From: Caecitellus pseudoparvulus
Taxonomy: Eukaryota > Bigyra: Bicosoecida
Reading direction: 5' to 3'
Length of the DNA: 64,000 nucleotides
Assembly (NCBI GenBank): GCA_965644315.1
Contig: CBFFRQ010000096.1
Span: 310,001-374,000, forward strand
The notes under the pieces are model-generated. The model was not told the origin of the DNA. It searched no databases and worked only from the letters and a program-made list of their open reading frames with translations. This document shows positions 23,078 to 32,784 of this stretch, in pieces; within the stretch, counting starts at the first letter, position 1; every line of letters begins with the position of its first letter. A program made the translations under genes and the position numbers.

Positions 23078-26000
23078 ATGCCGAAGCAGGGCATGTCCGT
23101 GCTAAGCGTGGCTGGCACACGGCAGCACTCTCGAAAGCACTTGCAGCAGGGAGAATCAGCAGGTGCACAGCACACTCGACGTACGTGCCAGCGGCCCTTA
23201 TGAGCCGCCATGTGTACAGGTTCTACCGCCAACTCGATTTTTACACCTCTCTTTCTCAGCTGCGGGGCCTACTCGTGTCCCGAGCGGGAATCTTGGCGCC
23301 AAGGCTGCCGCCTTGCGGTGGCACACAGAGCGCGAGGGCCGGCAGGAGCGCACGCTTGACGCGAGAGCTGCCGTCAAGTCGCAAGCATGCTCCCTTGCCT
23401 TCCCACCTCCTGCTTTCATCCCCTGGCGCGAGGCGTCTTTTGATCGACGCCAGGCCCACCTGCACAAGGCAATCAAAGAGTGTGGCGCCGGGGCTTTGGC
23501 CAGCAGCGCGCCTGGCGGCACGCCGGGCACAAAGAACTTGGAAGTCCTTCAGGACCGCCTGCGGGCCCAGCGAGACGAGCTGACCCAGGTGAAGTACAGC
23601 ACGCTCCCACTGGGTGCTGCTGCTGACTTTGGAAAGCCTGGCGTGCCCTTCAAGTGGCGGTGCCGCGAAGCGGGCCGCCTCGTGCGCCTCGCCGTGTGTG
23701 TCACCATGTACAATGAGAGCGGGGAGGAGCTGTCCCGCACCCTGCGGGGGATAGCGTCCAATCTGGCACCACTCCAAGCCATGTGTGGCATTGCCTGGGA
23801 GGAAGTGGTGGTGTTCCTGGTCGCGGACGGGCGGCAGACGGTGCAGAAGCACGGCGCGCGGTGGCTGCAGAGCCACGGGCTTCTGGACACCATCGCGATG
23901 AAGGAGCGGGGCCAGGCCGCGGCAAACGCACAGGAATCTGTGTCCCTGCACGTGTTTGAAAGGACGGTGGAGTGGCCGGACGTGCACTGTCCCGACGCCT
24001 CCGAGACACCTCGGTCAGCCTGGGCCTTCCCCCCCATGCAAGTCATCACGGCGGTGAAGGAGCAGAACGGCGGCAAGCTGTCTTCCCATGCCTGGTTCTT
24101 CCAAGCCTTCTGCCCCCGCGTGCACCCTGAGTTCTGCCTGCTTCTGGACGCCGGCACGATGCCTCAGCCCACCAGCATCGCGCGCTTGATCCGCTCCATG
24201 CAGCTGCGTCCCGGCGTGGGCGGCGCGGCCGGGGAAATCGTTGCTGACAGCAACTGCTGCAATATCGTGCAGTGGGCGCAAGCCTTCGAGTACCAAATCG
24301 CCCACGACTTCGACAAGACGTTTGAGTCGGCATGTGGCTTCATCAGCGTCCTGCCAGGCGCCTTCTCAGCGTACAGGTGGGTGGCCCTGCTGGGCACGGG
24401 GAGTGTCAGCCCCCTGACAGCATACTTCAAGCTGGAGAGTGCCGAGGCTGGGCAAATTGACCCCATGGTCGCGAACATGTATCTCGCAGAGGACCGCATC
24501 CTGTGCAATGAGCTCGTGCTGCAGGCCAATGAAGCCTGGGTGCTGCACTACGAGTGTGGCGCGCAGGCGTCGACGGACACCCCCGCGACGCTACAAGCGC
24601 TGATCAAGCAGCGGCGCCGCTGGTTGAATGGGAGTCTCTTCGCCCAGATCAACTATATCGGGCAGTTTGTCTCCCGAATCGGTGCGACCCGGCACCCTTG
24701 GTGGCGGAAGTGCGTGTTGAGTCTCCAAGTGCTGTACATGGCATGCATGGCACTGGTCACGTGGTTCTCCCCCGGCCTGCTTTTCCTGTCACTCTTGGTT
24801 GTGCTGCGGGCGTTCAACGCAGTCGTGGGCACGCTCATTTCCCCGTTCTTCGACGCCTTCTTCTTTGCGGTGCTGTACCTCAGCTGCATCGGCACGCTCG
24901 TGCTGGCGGGCATGGTGGGGGACGTCGGCGACTTGGGGGCACTGTACGTTGGCATGGCGATGTTCTTCGGCGTCGTTGCTGTTGGGTCAGGCGTTATGAT
25001 TGCTGTGCTCATGGTGCTGTCTGCAGACAACCTCCACCCGGCAGTGCTCGCGTCGGCTGTTGGCGCCACTGTCCCGTACATCGTCGCACCGTCCCTGCAA
25101 CTCCGGCTGCGGTCTGCACTGGGAACTCTGCCTGCCTACGCGTTGCTTGCTTTGGCATATGTCAACATGTTGCCAATCAACGCGCTGGCACAGCTGCACG
25201 ACACGTCTTGGGGCACGCGCCCCGGCCGCACGGGCAGTCTGTGGCTGCAGTCTGCGGAGGAGCGTGAGGCAAGGGCGCTGCGCTTGACCAAGAGTGTCAT
25301 GGCCACTGTGGAGCAGCGCATCCCTCCCACGCCATCGGTTGAGCGACAGAGGGTTATAGCAGCTGTCTCGGCAGCCGTGCAAGAGGAGCACGCTGCCAAA
25401 CTCCGCCTGGAGCAGCAAGGACAGATGCGAGAGGCCAAGGCGAGCAGGCGCCAGAAACAGGAGGCGCAGGTGTTCAACTACTTCCGACTGTGGGTCACCC
25501 TGTCCTTCATGCTGTGCAATGGGCTGCTGGTCGCAGTCATCACAGCCTCTGGGGCCGTGTACTTCAGCGGCCTCACCATCGCAGGGATTGTCCTGCTCGC
25601 GACGCTGGGGCGAGGCGTGGGGATGTTTGCGTACTCCATTGAGCGCTGGTGCTCGTGGTTTGTGCGGCGCTTTTGCCACGTCCCCGAACGCAGCGGGAGG
25701 AACGCGTACCTCTGTGGTTGTCGCCAAGTTGATGCCCTGACTGGAGTGGAGAGCATGGTCTGCGCCTCACCTCTCGGACAGGTTGCATCGCACAGGTGGT
25801 TGGCCGCCCACAACCTCGCTACTCGTGATACAAAGGTCCCTGCCCCGCAGGGGAACTCAGTGGAGGCTGCCTCCTGCTGCGCCTGCCTCGCCCGCCCCGA
25901 GCAGCGAGCGTCACCTTACGTGCCCACGCCAGGCCTGGAGGGGTACACGACGTCGCCGAACTCTGGTCAGCGGGCTTGGATGAGGCAGGCCGTGCACCGT

Positions 26001-26447
26001 GGACTCCTTCCCAAGGAGCCAGATGCCACCATGAATGTCGTGCTTGCTCCAGGCCGAACACCTCAGCGCACAGAGTCAGCAACGCCTGTGGGCCCTCACG
26101 ACGGACCTGGTGGTGGTGCTGGGCAGGTGCCTGAGGGCACGTCTGAGGAAGGTGGGGGTGCCGCCAAGGCGGCTGGCGTCACCAGTGCAGGGACTGCGGC
26201 AGAAAGCCGCGATGAGACTGGCAGCCAGCCCGCGTCACCTCACACCAGCATAGCGAGGTATACATCCAAGTCATCGGTCGGGTTTCACCGCGAGAAGTCG
26301 CGGGGTCTGGCGGAAGCCATCAGTGCGTATACCTCCTTGCGGGATCTCCGTCCATCAGGGCAGGGGCGAGGAGCGACGCTGCAGCGGTTCGCATTCGACC
26401 AGCAGACAGGTACTTGGCAGCCTGTTAGCGAAGGGTCGGGCATGTGA
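23078..26447 (+). CDS. Chitin synthase (GT2 family, multi-pass)
   Basis: Inferred CDS join(23078..23180, 23260..26447), 1,096 aa. Exon 2 has no in-frame ATG before the catalytic core, so a first exon is required. The ATG at 23078, a gtacgt donor after 23180 and a 79-nt phase-1 intron supply it. The catalytic core carries the chitin synthase signatures in order: VTMYNES near residue 182, LLDAGT near 330, VLPGAFSAYR near 400, AEDR near 446 and QRRRW near 488. It adds N-acetylglucosamine from UDP-GlcNAc to growing chitin and extrudes the polymer through the membrane. A block of hydrophobic spans follows (for example LLFLSLLVVLRAF, VGSGVMIAVLMVLSA), then two more spans near residue 785-830 and a 250-residue cytosolic tail rich in Gly/Ser/Thr. 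It implies a chitinous wall, cyst or scale stage. Confidence 0.9.
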
Positions 26448-26487
26448 ACAGCAAGCATGCATTGCAGTGTGAATCAGGCTGAGGCAG

Positions 26488-29035
26488 TCACAGGTCTGAA
26501 CAGAAGTCGTACTTGTACCCGCCGCCGTCCAGCAGGAACGCGCAGCGCAGCTGGACATTCATGCTCTGCCACACAACAATGGTGACTGCAACGAGAGAGG
26601 CAGCAATGAAGAAAGGGAGAAGACCAGGCGGCAGCAATGAAAATGCATACAGCCTGCGCACTGCCATGACTTCCAGCTTGAACGCGAGGGACAGCGCAAG
26701 GGGGGGGCGAGAAGGCGTGTACCTAGACGGCACTGGGCGGATGGGCTGTGTGTTTGGATACTTGGTTTGGACATCAGAAGGCAGCTTGAGCGTGGGCACA
26801 GGAAGGCTGTCGTCGATGGTGGGGCCCGCTTCAGGGTCGTGGAACACGGTCCCTGTCGCTGCGCCGACCAAGTCCACGCCATCGAATGCTGCTTTCGGCG
26901 AGGCCACTTCGTGGAAGACACGCAGAGGCACGTGCTGCCACAGGGATGCTCGCTCCGTCATGATCCCTGCAGCGTGCCATCGAGAAACCCGTGCCGCTGC
27001 AGCATCCACAACGGCATCATCTCCAGCTGCTTTGCAGCAGCCGTACGTGAAGCTGCAAGACCGCCGCACAAATACACAGCAGCACCACAGGCCCGCTGTG
27101 CAGCATGGGGGCCCATCGCACAAGCTGGAGCTCTGTGCTCTGTGCGAGCGATGGTGCCCAGCATCTGACCCCCGGCGGCTTGTGATGGAGAGTGTAGGCA
27201 CGTCGAGGGAGTGCGTGGCTGAGACGGAGTGGGACACATCTGACGACGCGGCGGACTGCACGGCGCTGACTTCGCGCGAGGGAAGAGACAGCGGCACGGA
27301 AAACGCAGAATCTGACACTCTGCGCTGGCTACGTTGCGAGGGGGGCGCCTGGGGAGCACCCGCTGCTGCTCCCGCACGGGGGGGCCTGCCAACTTGGTCG
27401 TGTGCGGAAGCGGGCAAGGGGCTGGGCCGCCCTGGGTCAAGCCTGACAATGGTCTGGTCTTGATCGCGAGCAAGGTGCTTCACTGGCAGGTTCACAGTCA
27501 CCCGCCCGCTGTCTGTCTGGTGCACGGCGGCCCGCTTCAGCCGCGGCAGAGGGCGGTGCGCGGTGACGAGCTCAGCTGCTTCCACTGGCAGGGGCCGGAC
27601 GCTGCACACCGCACGCATGCAGCCCACACCAACAGCCGCCCCGATATCGGTTGTGAGCTCAATGAGCAGCTGCACGACGACCCGCACAACAATGGCGCCC
27701 GTGCTGAGCGGCTGCGCTCCAGGGGAGGGTGGCACGGCGAAGAGCAGGGTGAGCGGCAGGGATGCCAGGATGCCGACATCTTCACACATGCTGTCAACTT
27801 CCATGAACGCGTGGTGGAAGTGGGTCCAACGCCGGTCATGCCACGCCTGGGTCACGGGGTCGTCTTCCTCCTTGCTCGTGCAGCAGAGGCGCCGGCGCAA
27901 AGCCAGCGCAGTCTTGTCGCGCCAGGGCAGCGTGAACCGCATGGTCATTTCCACCAGCGCAATCGTAATGGAGACGCCCACGGTCTCTGCAAAGCTCTCC
28001 AGGTTTGTTGACAGGAACCGCCCCAACATGGAGGCCACCAGCATGGTGGGCAGCATGAACACCAAGCTGTACTGCGCTGCGATGCGGTGCCCCAGAGCTG
28101 ACCGCGCCGTCAGGCGAATGACGAGAAGGAACACCTCTACAACAAGTGGGAAGCCAAGGATGCGAATGAGCACCCTTCCAATGGTGGGCGCCTGCACAAA
28201 GGCTTTGGTGAGGGTGGCAGAGCCGACGGAGGCCAGGCCGACGCAGGCGACAAAGGATACCACTGTCAGCAGCAGCTTGTGGCGAACGCCAGGGCCGGCC
28301 TCCTTGCTGAGTTGCCGCGTGAAAGGGTAGCCGAAACAAGTCACGAGCAAGGCTGCGCCCAGCGGGTAAATGGCCATGCTCAAGATCAAGCTCGGCGAGC
28401 TGTCAGCTGCTCTGTTGACTTGCACAGCCACCATGGCGAAGAGAAGGGTGAAGACGAGCGGGAGCACGGCAACAAAGGCGGTGATCCTGAAGCGAAAGAG
28501 GCTGCCTCTCAGCACAAGTGCCCATGTGCCCAGTGCGACTGTCAAGCTGTTCAACGTAGTGTGGGTGGACAGCACTGCAAGCAGCTCCCAGCTGATCGAA
28601 TTCCGCAAGCCCCCGGGAACGGTCCTCTGCGTCCATGGCGCTGAGGTAGTGGAATTCGCTGTGACTTGGTGAAATCCAGAGGAATCTGCACAGGGACATG
28701 TGCGCAGCATGGGGCCTGTGCTTCCCCGGGCGCCGCTTGATTCGACATGGAAGTGCTCGGCTTGGATTTGGCCCGCACACCACTCTCCGCAGCCAGTCCG
28801 CCCTCGCGGCAGCGATGGGTGCCCAGCACCCCGCTACACACCACGCACCTATGTACTCCCAGTATCTGTTCAGCAAGGCAAAGCACCAGCTGATGCCGGC
28901 ACAGGCCACGAGAGCAGCTGAGAGTGTCCAAGCTTTGACGTGAAGCGCATGCGACCTGGGTGCCGCAGCAGAGATTGGGGTGGTGCGCACAGCTCGCAGA
29001 GGCGTAGCATGTGGATACAGGGCAAAGGAAACCAT
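26488..29035 (-). CDS. Multi-pass membrane protein of unknown family
   Basis: Inferred CDS complement(join(26488..28685, 28849..29035)), about 794 aa. The ATG is at 29035 and the intron is 163 nt, GT-AG, phase 1. Exon 1 has a likely first membrane span (SAALVACAGISWCFALL). A lumenal-looking loop with an N-glycosylation sequon (ANSTT) follows. Then come about eight to nine further spans (for example TAFVAVLPLVFTLLFAMV, IYPLGAALLVTCFGYPF, IAAQYSLVFMLPTMLVA, GAIVVRVVVQLLIELT). A Ser-rich cytosolic stretch of about 190 residues, a Cys-rich segment (PPCCTAGLWCCCVFVRRSC) and one last span near the C-terminus complete it. The Cys-rich region could be palmitoylated. No known transporter motif was recognised. 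Its stop codon lies 41 bases from that of the convergent chitin synthase gene. Confidence 0.7.
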
Positions 29036-29832
29036 GCGCCTGAGATTCCCACCGCATGGCTACGCTGCGCACGCTCTGCACCGCCTCACTCACCAGCTAC
29101 GCGTCACCAAGGCTGCTGTGCTGTTCCCGACGAGGAGCAAGTGCCGCTTGGCATGGCTGGAGCCAGCACGGGTTGGCTGAGAGCCCGTCGAAGCCACAGA
29201 AGCTACTGTGTGCGAGCGGCCTTCACCAGCGCTCTGCATTGCTGCCTTGGTGAGGCGGCGGGGCACCTTGAGCGGTGAAGCAAAGAGGAGGCGAGGGAAG
29301 GTGGCGTGTGCACAGCAGCGGGTGAGCACTTCTGCTTGCCCAACTGCAGGTCCCCAGGGCCACAGCCCAAGGCGGCACCTGGGGCAAGCACAACCTGACT
29401 GAGAGTGTTCCGCGTGACAGCGAAGTTTAGACTTTGTGCGCTGAGGGGTAATGTCGGTCCGTGAAGATGCGTGGTGCTGTCGCCAGCCATAAGTGAGGTA
29501 CGGCACCGCACCTTCACTGGATCCGCCTCCTCGACACATATAGGACCGGAAATAGAGAAACTTGTCGAGAATGGGCCGTCTCTATGTGTCACTTTGGGTC
29601 GAAAGCCGCGACAATTGCCCTGCGACGCGCACACAGTCGGCCTGGCACCGGCCCAGATGCCGTTGAGCAGGGGCAAGGTGGAGAGTCTACAGACCTAGCA
29701 TGCAGGGAAAACTACTCCAACTCCAAGACACTGCCCGTCGTCAATGCTTTCCGTACACCCCCCCCCCTTGTGCTTGATTTCAACCCCCCTGTTAGGCGCT
29801 GGCCGAGCCAGGGTTTCACGCGAAACGCCAGC
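29036..29832. other. Long divergent intergenic region
   Basis: About 800 bases between the unknown multi-pass gene (minus) and the TMEM230-like gene (plus). Two minus-strand frames (29676-29203 and 29539-29090) remain open, but their composition does not look coding and no splice chain to the neighbour could be made convincing. On the plus strand an ATG at 29584 is in frame with the TMEM230-like start and could give an N-terminal extension of 83 residues. A GAAACGCC element (29822-29829) sits four bases before the ATG at 29833. Confidence 0.5.
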
Positions 29833-30236
29833 ATGGCCACCACGCACAAACGCTCCCTTTCATGGAGGACCATCGCTTGGTCATTCTTCCTGCTGCTTGT
29901 AGGAGCTGTATGTTCTCGATACGCACACTTCTTGCCAATAGCGGTCACGGCAGCGGTGGCCCACGCCAACCCCGGCGCTTCGCAGGTGATGTTGCTGGTG
30001 GGGCTGTCTGAGTGGTACTCGAACCACGAGCGGGCCATTGCCATGCTTGTCGTGGGCAGCATCGGTAGGTGCTGTGGGAGGGAATGAGCCGATGCTCAAT
30101 CTGGCAGTAGTTTCACGCGCTCTGTCCTCCGTTCGCAGCTTTCTTGCCTGGTGCATTCGCAACTGTCATCATGGTCGGGGCAGCTCTGCGGTGGAAAGGG
30201 TACAACCTGAACCAGATTCCCCAGTACGACGATTAA
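29833..30236 (+). CDS. TMEM230-like small membrane protein
   Basis: Inferred CDS join(29833..30064, 30139..30236), 109 aa. The 74-nt GT-AG intron is in phase 1. There are two hydrophobic segments: WSFFLLLVGAVCSRYAHFL and, at the C-terminal side, VGSIGAFLPGAFATVIMVGA. The ending RWKGYNLNQIPQYDD closely follows the TMEM230 pattern, in which a span with FLPG is followed by a KGY motif and an acidic I-P-x-x-D-D end. TMEM230 is a two-span protein of synaptic-type, Golgi and endosomal vesicles. Length fits the family (about 120). The ATG at 29833 has a good context (gccagcATGGCC). It runs convergently into the SPICE1-like gene, with stops 60 bases apart. Confidence 0.75.
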
Positions 30237-30295
30237 CCTGGCAGCGGCTGGGTCCATTTTCGGGGTGCATTAGTGTGGCGGGCGCCCTGGGCGGG

Positions 30296-32653
30296 TCACG
30301 CACGGCGGGCTGCCATGATGCGCTCCCTCAGCTCGTTGAAGCGCTGCAGCGGAGAGGAGCCTGCTGCCGCGGACTCAGCCTGCACAGCTGCCAAGCGCGC
30401 GTTGAAGACGCTGGCTGCAGCAGCCTCACTTGACGAGTCGTCTGTGGCCCAGATGTCTGCAGTCGGCACAGGGACACGAGGGGGGGCACAGGAGCCCACC
30501 TCCTGCCTCACCCTTGGCGCCGGGCGCTGGGGGGGTGGGGAAGGCAGAGGCGCCACGCTTGGCACTGCCTCCTCCTCATCCCGCGGCTCATCTGCCTGGG
30601 GCAATGCATGCTGTGTAGGGCGCGGGTGGGCTGTGATCTGGGCCAGGCATGCCCGCAACTCTGCCACCTCCTCTGCCAAGCCAGCCCGCGCTGCACTCTC
30701 CACAGCAAGCTGCGCTCGTGTGGAGGCCAGTTCCCGGCTCATGTGCAGCTCATGGGTGGTGGGCGCAGGACTGCTGGTTGCCTCGGCAGCGACGCTGGCC
30801 TCAGCCTGCAGCAGGGCGCTGTCACTGGTCACCTCTAGGGCCACTGAAGCGCCAGCCTGCGTATCACACAAGTCATCCTCCTCCTCTGCCTCAGTGCCCG
30901 CTTCCTCCCCGTCCGCTGCTGGCACATGGGAGGGAGCCCCCGCCGCTGCGAAGTTGCTTTCGAGGTGGGCAATGGCCTGGGCCAGCTCAGGATCTTCCCG
31001 AGCGATGTGGCTCTTCACATCCAAGTCGGTGGCAGAGCCCCAGTCCAGGCGACTGGGCATGCCGTCGCTGGCGCTGGCGTCTGGCGCCCACGGACCCTCC
31101 AGCTCCGCCACGCTGGAGCCAGACACGTCAACGTCACTGGAGGCATCCATGGCGTCTCCGGGCGTGGCGGGTGCCGCTCGCTTCTTCGAGGCTTCCGAAC
31201 GGACCTTGCGTTTCGTGTGGCGCCGGGCAGAGGAGGGCGGCGGCGACTGCCCCGCCACGAAGGCCAGCTGCTTCGGCAGGGACACGGCTGCAATGACCCC
31301 GCTGGAGGAAGAGCTGTACACAGGCCTCGTCATGACGCCAAAGGACGTGTCCGCATCGGGCGCGGTGGTGGAGCAGGAGTCACGCGAGGCGTCCGAGTCA
31401 GCGGGGCCCACCTCTGGCGTGCCCTCGTCACGCTGCATGCCTGAGTAGTTCGCAGGGGTGGACAGCACGGCTGGTGCAGGGGCTGGGTCTGGGGACAGCA
31501 CCGCTGCCGTGGCCGCGGCGGCCAGTGCAGTAGCCATGCCTTGTGGGTCGGCCTGGGCGGGGCTGCGGCAGGAGCGCGAGGCGGCAGTGGCGGCCTTCCG
31601 CGCCGCTGAGCGAGACACTGCCTTCATGAGGCGGCTCAGAAACTTGTCCTTGGAGGCAGGGGTGGACAGGGCTGCCGCGAAAGGCGACGCGCCAGTCTCC
31701 CCTTGCTGGCCAGGCCCACGGGGAGCGGGTGTGCGTGGCGCCTGTGCAGCTGGCGTGGCATGGCCGACCTGCACGCCGAAAGCGGGCGCCAGAGACTTCG
31801 CCACAGAAACTGCGTTGCCCGAGAAACGAGATCGAGCCACTTCAGGGGCCTTGACAGGGGCGCCTGTGCCAGCTGGGGTGGTGCCCATCTGGTCCACTGG
31901 GGTCAGCGGCGCGCAGGGCTCCCGTGGCGCTTGCTGCACAGCGTCTGACTGCCTGGCGAGGGGGGAAGCACCATCCTGCCACACAGCCGGTGCTGGGCTG
32001 GAGAACTGCAGCGCCCTTGCGACGCCCTGGGGCCCTGCCGTCCCAGGAGTGTCAGGTGCGGCACCTGTGAGTCGGGTTCGTGTCTCAAGTGTCTGCACCA
32101 CACAAGCGCAGGGCATCCCCCGCCTGCAACGAGGCCACTCACTGGAGGGTGGATTCTGTGGCTCGGAATAGATGGCTTGAGATGGTTTCGAGCTCGTCAG
32201 CTGGATGATGGGCGTCCCGTCCGGCGCCAGAGTGGTTCCTGGGTTTGCAAGCGTTTTGCCGTTGAAACGCTGCCGCCTGCCGCAGCTGGGGCGCACGCGC
32301 CACGCACTCAGTGAGGAGCCGTACTTCCTGGACAGTTCGGAAAAGGCCAGAGCATTGTGCCGTGACATCATGGAGAGCTTCCGCTCCAGCTGTGCGTGGG
32401 GCAGAGGTGCGCAGGCGCAGTGCCGTTGTCCGACCAAGGCACACGCTTCGCTGCGCAGACCCACCTGTTCCTGGGGGGAGGCCTTGTACGCCGTCAAATC
32501 ATGCACAGTGTCGTCCCATTCAGGTCGAGGTCTGGGCTTGCTGCGCGCGGACCTGCGTGCATGCTTGCGCTTGTGAATGGTCTGGGCTGGCGTTGCCTTG
32601 GCCCGTTGCGAGTATGGGCTTCGATACCGCCGCCCGTACTCTGGCTCAGCCAT
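30296..32653 (-). CDS. SPICE1-like spindle/centriole protein
   Basis: Single uninterrupted frame from the ATG at 32653, 785 aa. The N-terminal 110 residues carry the resemblance. A basic start (YSQRAKATPAQTIHKRKHA) leads to RPEWDDTVHDLTAYKASPQE, which parallels the conserved W-D-x-T-V-x-D-L-T block of SPICE1. This is followed by ERKLSMMSRHNAL and a TLAPDGT element at matching spacing. SPICE1 is a centriole component needed for duplication and spindle formation. The middle is Ala/Pro/Ser-rich and disordered, with acidic patches. A predicted coiled coil (ELHMSRELASTRAQLAVESA onward) lies near residues 650-700. The tail ends with FNELRERIMAARRA. The call rests on one conserved block recognised by eye. 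Confidence 0.55.
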   Translation of the reverse strand: MAEPEYGRRYRSPYSQRAKATPAQTIHKRKHARRSARSKPRPRPEWDDTVHDLTAYKASPQEQVGLRSEACALVGQRHCACAPLPHAQLERKLSMMSRHNALAFSELSRKYGSSLSAWRVRPSCGRRQRFNGKTLANPGTTLAPDGTPIIQLTSSKPSQAIYSEPQNPPSSEWPRCRRGMPCACVVQTLETRTRLTGAAPDTPGTAGPQGVARALQFSSPAPAVWQDGASPLARQSDAVQQAPREPCAPLTPVDQMGTTPAGTGAPVKAPEVARSRFSGNAVSVAKSLAPAFGVQVGHATPAAQAPRTPAPRGPGQQGETGASPFAAALSTPASKDKFLSRLMKAVSRSAARKAATAASRSCRSPAQADPQGMATALAAAATAAVLSPDPAPAPAVLSTPANYSGMQRDEGTPEVGPADSDASRDSCSTTAPDADTSFGVMTRPVYSSSSSGVIAAVSLPKQLAFVAGQSPPPSSARRHTKRKVRSEASKKRAAPATPGDAMDASSDVDVSGSSVAELEGPWAPDASASDGMPSRLDWGSATDLDVKSHIAREDPELAQAIAHLESNFAAAGAPSHVPAADGEEAGTEAEEEDDLCDTQAGASVALEVTSDSALLQAEASVAAEATSSPAPTTHELHMSRELASTRAQLAVESAARAGLAEEVAELRACLAQITAHPRPTQHALPQADEPRDEEEAVPSVAPLPSPPPQRPAPRVRQEVGSCAPPRVPVPTADIWATDDSSSEAAAASVFNARLAAVQAESAAAGSSPLQRFNELRERIMAARRA

Positions 32654-32784
32654 GACTACAGGAGAGGCCAGCGGCAGACAAGGCGGGGATATAGCACCGT
32701 TAGTCAATGCTTGGACCCTGTGCATGTCGACGCGGTCCGAGGTTTTGTATTTGCAAGTCTGTCCTGAGTGCAAGGATGCCCCGC

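Noticed and set aside
23163-23259. GTG-initiated start for chitin synthase
   Set aside because: Nuclear eukaryotic genes start at ATG. A first exon at 23078-23180 with a good splice pair gives an ATG start.
29090-29676. Overlapping minus-strand frames in the 29-kb intergenic region
   Set aside because: Composition is not coding-like, no domain is visible and no splice chain to a neighbour could be supported.
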